DNA of 10,247 bases from DASTQL01 sp035761805 (GTDB lineage Bacteria; Actinomycetota; Actinomycetes; Jiangellales; Jiangellaceae): the NCBI GenBank assembly GCA_035761805.1, contig DASTQL010000221.1, forward strand, positions 1 to 10,247. The letters run 5' to 3'. Position numbers and translations under genes: made by a program. Of this stretch, positions 7,323 through 10,247 are shown piece by piece (within the stretch, counting starts at the first letter, position 1; each line of letters opens with the position of its first letter). A model generated the notes under the pieces. That model made no database searches, had not been told where the DNA came from, and was given only the letters and a program-made list of their open reading frames with translations.

Positions 7323-7660
7323 TGCCTCGACAAACGCGAGCACGTCCTCGGCGGTGGACCGTAGCCCGCCGGCTCCGGCCAGCGCGCCCAGGTGCCAAGG
7401 CGGTACCAGCCTGTGTCGGAAGCGCCCGAGGTGCAGGACGTCATCGGTGGACGACGTGCGGTGAGTCCGAGCGGGACGAGGACGCGGCAGGTGAGGGTCT
7501 GCTCGTGGCCGTGACCGGGGGCGCGGCCGAGGAGACCGGGCAGGCCCAACGCCGGAGCTGGGGTAGCGGACTCGGCCGGCCGGCGCAGCGCGACAGCTCG
7601 GCGGCCGCGTGAGACCTCGGCGGCCAGGGCGTCCAGCGGCTGTGCGAACGCCTGGAGGGG
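7323..7660 (-). pseudogene. Remnant of a serine hydrolase (class C beta-lactamase fold)
   Basis: Read on the minus strand, family-like stretches appear one after another in changing frames: LQAFAQPLDALAAEVSRGRR (about 7657-7598), GRVRYPSSGVG (about 7580-7548), GLLGRAPGHG and LTCRVLVPLGLT (about 7540-7460), then LVPPWHLGALAGAGGLRSTA and EDVLAFVEA (to 7323). The last part is the typical PWH.GALAGAGGLRSTA.D block of serine hydrolases related to class C beta-lactamases. YPSSG stands where the family has the catalytic YSN motif, so that site is lost. The N-terminal part with the nucleophile SxxK is missing, and the C-terminus stops where the ABC operon's leader begins. At least two to three frameshifts and both ends missing mean this is a real dead gene, not a sequencing slip. 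Exact borders are uncertain. Confidence 0.7.
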
Positions 7661-7694
7661 TCGGCGAGTCGAGCGAGCCAGGCCTGGGCCGCAC

Positions 7695-8238
7695 CGATCC
7701 CGCCTCGTGCGCCGCACCGGGCTCATCGCCGTGGGCCACCGCAGCCTCCGCCCGGCCCGCCCCGACCAGCCGGAGGAACTTCACGCCGTCCAGCGATGCT
7801 GGGAAGGCGGCGGCCGCGCCCGGGTCGACCGGTCCCCCGCTCTGCAGGTGCAGCCCCAACCCCATCAGACGCAGGTCCCAGCCCAGGCCCACTCACCCGG
7901 ACCGAGCTGCGCCCCACAGCTGCGGATCGACGTGCCCCTCGTGTGTCCTCCAGGTTGGCGCCGTTGCCGGCCAGGGTCAGCCTCACCTGCCGCCACGACG
8001 TCATCGGTCCGTACTCCCAGGTGGTGGCGAAGTAGTCCGGCTCGTCGCACGTTCGACGACGCCGCTGGCGTTGCCCTCGACCTGGCACGGCCTCCGACTC
8101 GGAGGTCTCCACTGACGGGCAGGAACCAGCGGGGGGATGCGCTCGGCGTTGGTCACGGCGTCCCACAGGTCGGCCTGATCGGTGGGGGTGGGTCCGGCGA
8201 GCGATGGCGATCTTCGTCGGCGACCACCGGGCCACCAC
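7695..8238 (-). pseudogene. Remnant of an SRPBCC/AHSA1-family gene
   Basis: Following the minus strand and changing frame when needed, a nearly full SRPBCC protein of the AHSA1 type can be pieced together: VARWSPTKIAIARR (from 8238), TDQADLWDAVTNAERIP (8183-8133), RWFLPVSGDLRVGGR, QVEGNASGVVER, CDEPDYFATTWEYG, MTSWRQVRLTLAGNGANLE, EGHVDPQLWGA, then GLGWDLRLMGLGLHLQSGG and the C-terminal AEAAVAHGDEPGAAHEAG (to about 7695). These blocks follow one another in the order found in intact family members, but at least six frame changes separate them, so no protein can be made. SRPBCC proteins bind small hydrophobic ligands; the role of the lost protein is unknown. It lies downstream of era and upstream of the hydrolase remnant on the same strand, and the two may once have been one operon. 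Confidence 0.75.
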
Positions 8239-8247
8239 CAGGCCGCC

Positions 8248-8285
8248 GGGGTCATCACCAGGTGCGCACGCCTCGTGATGACCCC
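8248..8285. terminator. Perfect 11-bp inverted repeat downstream of era
   Basis: GGGGTCATCAC (8248-8258) and GTGATGACCCC (8275-8285) are exact inverted repeats around a 16-base centre, in which AGG and CCT can pair further. It begins 30 bases past the era stop codon, so the best reading is a hairpin that ends or stabilises the era transcript. No T tract follows on the minus strand, as is common for actinobacterial terminators. It also sits just before the decayed SRPBCC gene, so it could be a left-over operator of that gene. Confidence 0.5.
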
Positions 8286-8315
8286 ACCAGGGTGGTGAAC
8301 GTGGTCATTCGGGGG

Positions 8316-9260
8316 TCAGAAGCCCAGGCGGCGGAGCTGCTTGGGGTCGCGCTGCCAGTCCTTGGCCACCTTGACGTGCAGGTCCAGGTAGACCGGGGTG
8401 CCGAGCAGGGCCTCGATGTGGCGTCGGGCCTGGGTGCCGACCTCGCGCAACCGCCGGCCCCCACGGCCGATGACGATGGCCTTCTGGCTGTGCCGCTCGA
8501 CGTAGAGGTTGACGTGGACGTCGAGCAGCGGCCGGTCGTCGGGCCGACCTTCGCGCGGCACCATCTCCTCGACCACCGCGGCGATCGAGTGCGGCAGCTC
8601 GTCGCGCACCCCCTCCAGGGCCGCCTCGCGGACGAGCTCCGCGACGAGCGTCTCCTCGGGCTCGTCGGTGAGCTCGCCCTCCGGGTAGAGCGGCGGGCCC
8701 TCGGGCATGAGGGCCATCAGCAGGTCGGCGAGCAGGGCGACCTGGTCGCCGGCGACCGCCGACACCGGGACGACCTCGGCCCAGTCGATGCCGGCCCGTC
8801 GGCCCAGCTCCGTGACCGCCACCAGCTGCGCGGCCACCCGGTCGCCCGGCACCAGGTCGGTCTTGGTGACCACAGCGAGCTTCGGGGTTCGCCGTACCTG
8901 GGCGAGCTCGGTGGCGATGAAGAGGTCGCCGGGACCCACGTCCTCGTTCGCAGGCAGACAGAAGCCGACAGCGTCGACCTCCGCCCAGGTCGAGCGGACC
9001 ACGTCGTTGAGGCGCTCACCGAGAAGCGTGCGCGGACGGTGCAGCCCCGGAGTGTCGACGACGACGAGCTCACCGTCCGGGCGGTGCACGATCCCCCGGA
9101 TCGCGTGCCGCGTGGTCTGCGGCTTGGTCGACGTGATCGCGACCTTCTCGCCGACGAGGGCGTTCGTCAGCGTGGACTTGCCGGCGTTGGGTCGTCCCAC
9201 GAAGCAGGCGAACCCGGCCCGGGTCGGTCCCGTGGGCCCGTCGGTCTCCGGAGAGCTCAC
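8316..9260 (-). CDS. era: GTPase Era
   Basis: Era is a cytoplasmic GTPase that binds the 3' end of 16S rRNA and takes part in maturation of the small ribosomal subunit. The 314-residue protein has all G motifs: G1 GRPNAGKST (22-30), the G2 threonines in QTTRH (49-50), G3 DTPG (69-72), G4 TKTD (132-135) and G5 SA (167-168). The C-terminal KH RNA-binding domain (about 205-300) carries VIGRGGRRLREVG with the GxxG loop at 265-268. Length is normal for the family and no residue looks wrong. The start is the GTG at 9260; the Shine-Dalgarno region is poor, but the N-terminus (MSSPETDG before the G1 domain) fits. No intact gene lies directly upstream in this window; the remains of an EamA transporter end 71 bases before it on the same strand. 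Confidence 0.96.
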   Translation of the reverse strand: MSSPETDGPTGPTRAGFACFVGRPNAGKSTLTNALVGEKVAITSTKPQTTRHAIRGIVHRPDGELVVVDTPGLHRPRTLLGERLNDVVRSTWAEVDAVGFCLPANEDVGPGDLFIATELAQVRRTPKLAVVTKTDLVPGDRVAAQLVAVTELGRRAGIDWAEVVPVSAVAGDQVALLADLLMALMPEGPPLYPEGELTDEPEETLVAELVREAALEGVRDELPHSIAAVVEEMVPREGRPDDRPLLDVHVNLYVERHSQKAIVIGRGGRRLREVGTQARRHIEALLGTPVYLDLHVKVAKDWQRDPKQLRRLGF

Positions 9261-9330
9261 GGCGGGCAGTCTCGCAGGTCCGCCGGCCCCCTCCGCGCCG
9301 AGCGACCGGGGCCTCGCCAGGCTGCGTCGG

Positions 9331-10242
9331 TCACGCCGGCCGGACCCGTCGCGGAGCCGCCGCCCGGGCCAGCACGAGCAACCCAGCGAGCACGAGGACC
9401 GGACCCGCCGACGCCCGCCAGCAGCAACTCCTCCCCCACCACCAGCACCCCGAGGGCCGTCGCCACCACCGGATCCGCCAGCCCGAGGGTCGCCACCGTG
9501 CTCGGGCTCAGGCCACTCATCCCCGCGAAGAGCAGCAGGTAGGCGAGCACGGTCGGCCCCAGCGCCAGGTAGCCCGCCAGCACCAGACCGCCCGGGGTCG
9601 CCAGCCAGGCCAGGTCGCCCACGACCAGCGCCGGTGCCAGCAGGGTCGCCGCGACGAGAAAGGCCCCGGCCACGGCCGGCGCCGGGCGCAACCCTGCGGC
9701 CACGGCCCGGTCGCTGCCGGCCAGGTACACCGCATAGGAAGGTCCGGCACCGAGCGCCGACACGACACCCAGGGTGCCAGCCGGACCTCCTGTCCGCCGA
9801 GCACGAGCAACGTCAGGCCCGCCGGTGCCAGGGCGGTCGCCGACCACCACGCCCGGCTGACCCGCCGCGTGACCAGGCTCGTCCACAGCGGTGCGCTGCC
9901 GATCGCCACGAGGGCCCCGACCGCTACGCCGGCCGTCGCCACCGCCCGTGAGGAAGCACACCTGGAAGCCAGCCTGGCCGACCCCGGCCAGCCAGGTCCC
10001 CCGCAGCCGCAGCGCCGCCCGTACGGCGGGCAGCCCGCCTCCCTCCCGTACGTCCTGGGGGCCACGACGGTCCCGTGCGGCAAGGAACAGCAGCACCAGC
10101 GCGGCGACCGCCAGCGCACCGCCCCCAGCGACCAGGCGGACGCGGGAGGGCCGAGCACGCGGGCGGTGCCGACGGTGCCGAAGAGGATCGCCGCGGCGAC
10201 GACGAGTGCGACGTCACGGTTCGTGGCGCCTCGGGCCCTCAC
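9331..10242 (-). pseudogene. EamA/DMT-family transporter gene with frameshifts
   Basis: The minus strand encodes a ten-helix drug/metabolite transporter of the EamA type, but no single frame carries it. From the GTG at 10242 it reads MRARGATNRDVALVVAAAIL and FGTVGTARVLG. It changes frame at about 10122-10126 (a run of five G) to GALAVAALVLLFLAARDRR and LRLRGTWLAGVGQAGFQVCF. It shifts again near 9947 to GVAVGALVAIGSAPLWTSLV and ALAPAGLTLLVLGG, again near 9790 to GTLGVVSALGAGPSYAVYLA through LSPSTVATLGLADPVVATAL, and a last time near 9415 to GPVLVLAGLLVLARAA with a TGA at 9331-9333. Content is almost full length and the membrane helices are well kept, so the damage is recent or stems from sequence errors. 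If intact it would export a small metabolite of unknown kind. Annotation pipelines may report two broken ORFs here. Confidence 0.75.
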
Positions 10243-10247
10243 ACCCT

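Noticed and set aside
6494..7726. 410-codon minus-strand frame overlapping the ABC ATPase gene
   Set aside because: Only its N-terminal part has meaning, as one frame of the broken serine hydrolase; the rest is an out-of-frame reading of the ABC ATPase.
7707..9542. 611-codon open frame on the plus strand across era and the SRPBCC remnant
   Set aside because: It crosses an intact era gene and two pseudogenes on the opposite strand and has no motif of its own.

Overview
The window is very GC-rich DNA with high third-position GC, GTG starts and strong Shine-Dalgarno sites on some genes. It contains an actinobacterial type of leuA with a leucine leader, and era. A Nocardioides-like or related actinobacterium fits best; this is inferred from gene content and protein style, not from a search.

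Layout. On the left, leuA (minus strand, C-terminus outside the window) sits behind a short leucine-rich leader peptide and a folded leader RNA. A two-domain GNAT acetyltransferase diverges from it on the plus strand. Next on the plus strand is a P1B-type metal ATPase with a TPCP membrane motif and a C-terminal hemerythrin-like domain, the layout of the P1B-5 subclass. It converges on a minus-strand ABC exporter operon (ATPase then NatB-type permease, joined by a TGATG overlap).

Upstream of that operon, about 1.1 kb (7225-8315) has no intact gene. It holds decayed remains of a serine hydrolase (beta-lactamase fold) and of an SRPBCC/AHSA1-family gene, both on the minus strand. A perfect 11-bp inverted repeat separates this region from era, an intact GTPase gene. 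At the right edge lies an EamA-type (DMT) transporter gene whose reading frame changes at least four times; it is a pseudogene or carries sequence errors.

era and leuA are often near one another in actinobacterial genomes. Here the space between them is filled by accessory transport genes and gene remnants, which suggests a variable locus between two conserved genes. I see no CRISPR array, tRNA, rRNA, insertion sequence or phage gene. The clearest points of interest are the leu leader, where the Leu codons can pair directly with the leuA ribosome-binding site, and the ATPase-hemerythrin fusion. Neither is a wholly new system: both match classes already known in actinobacteria.
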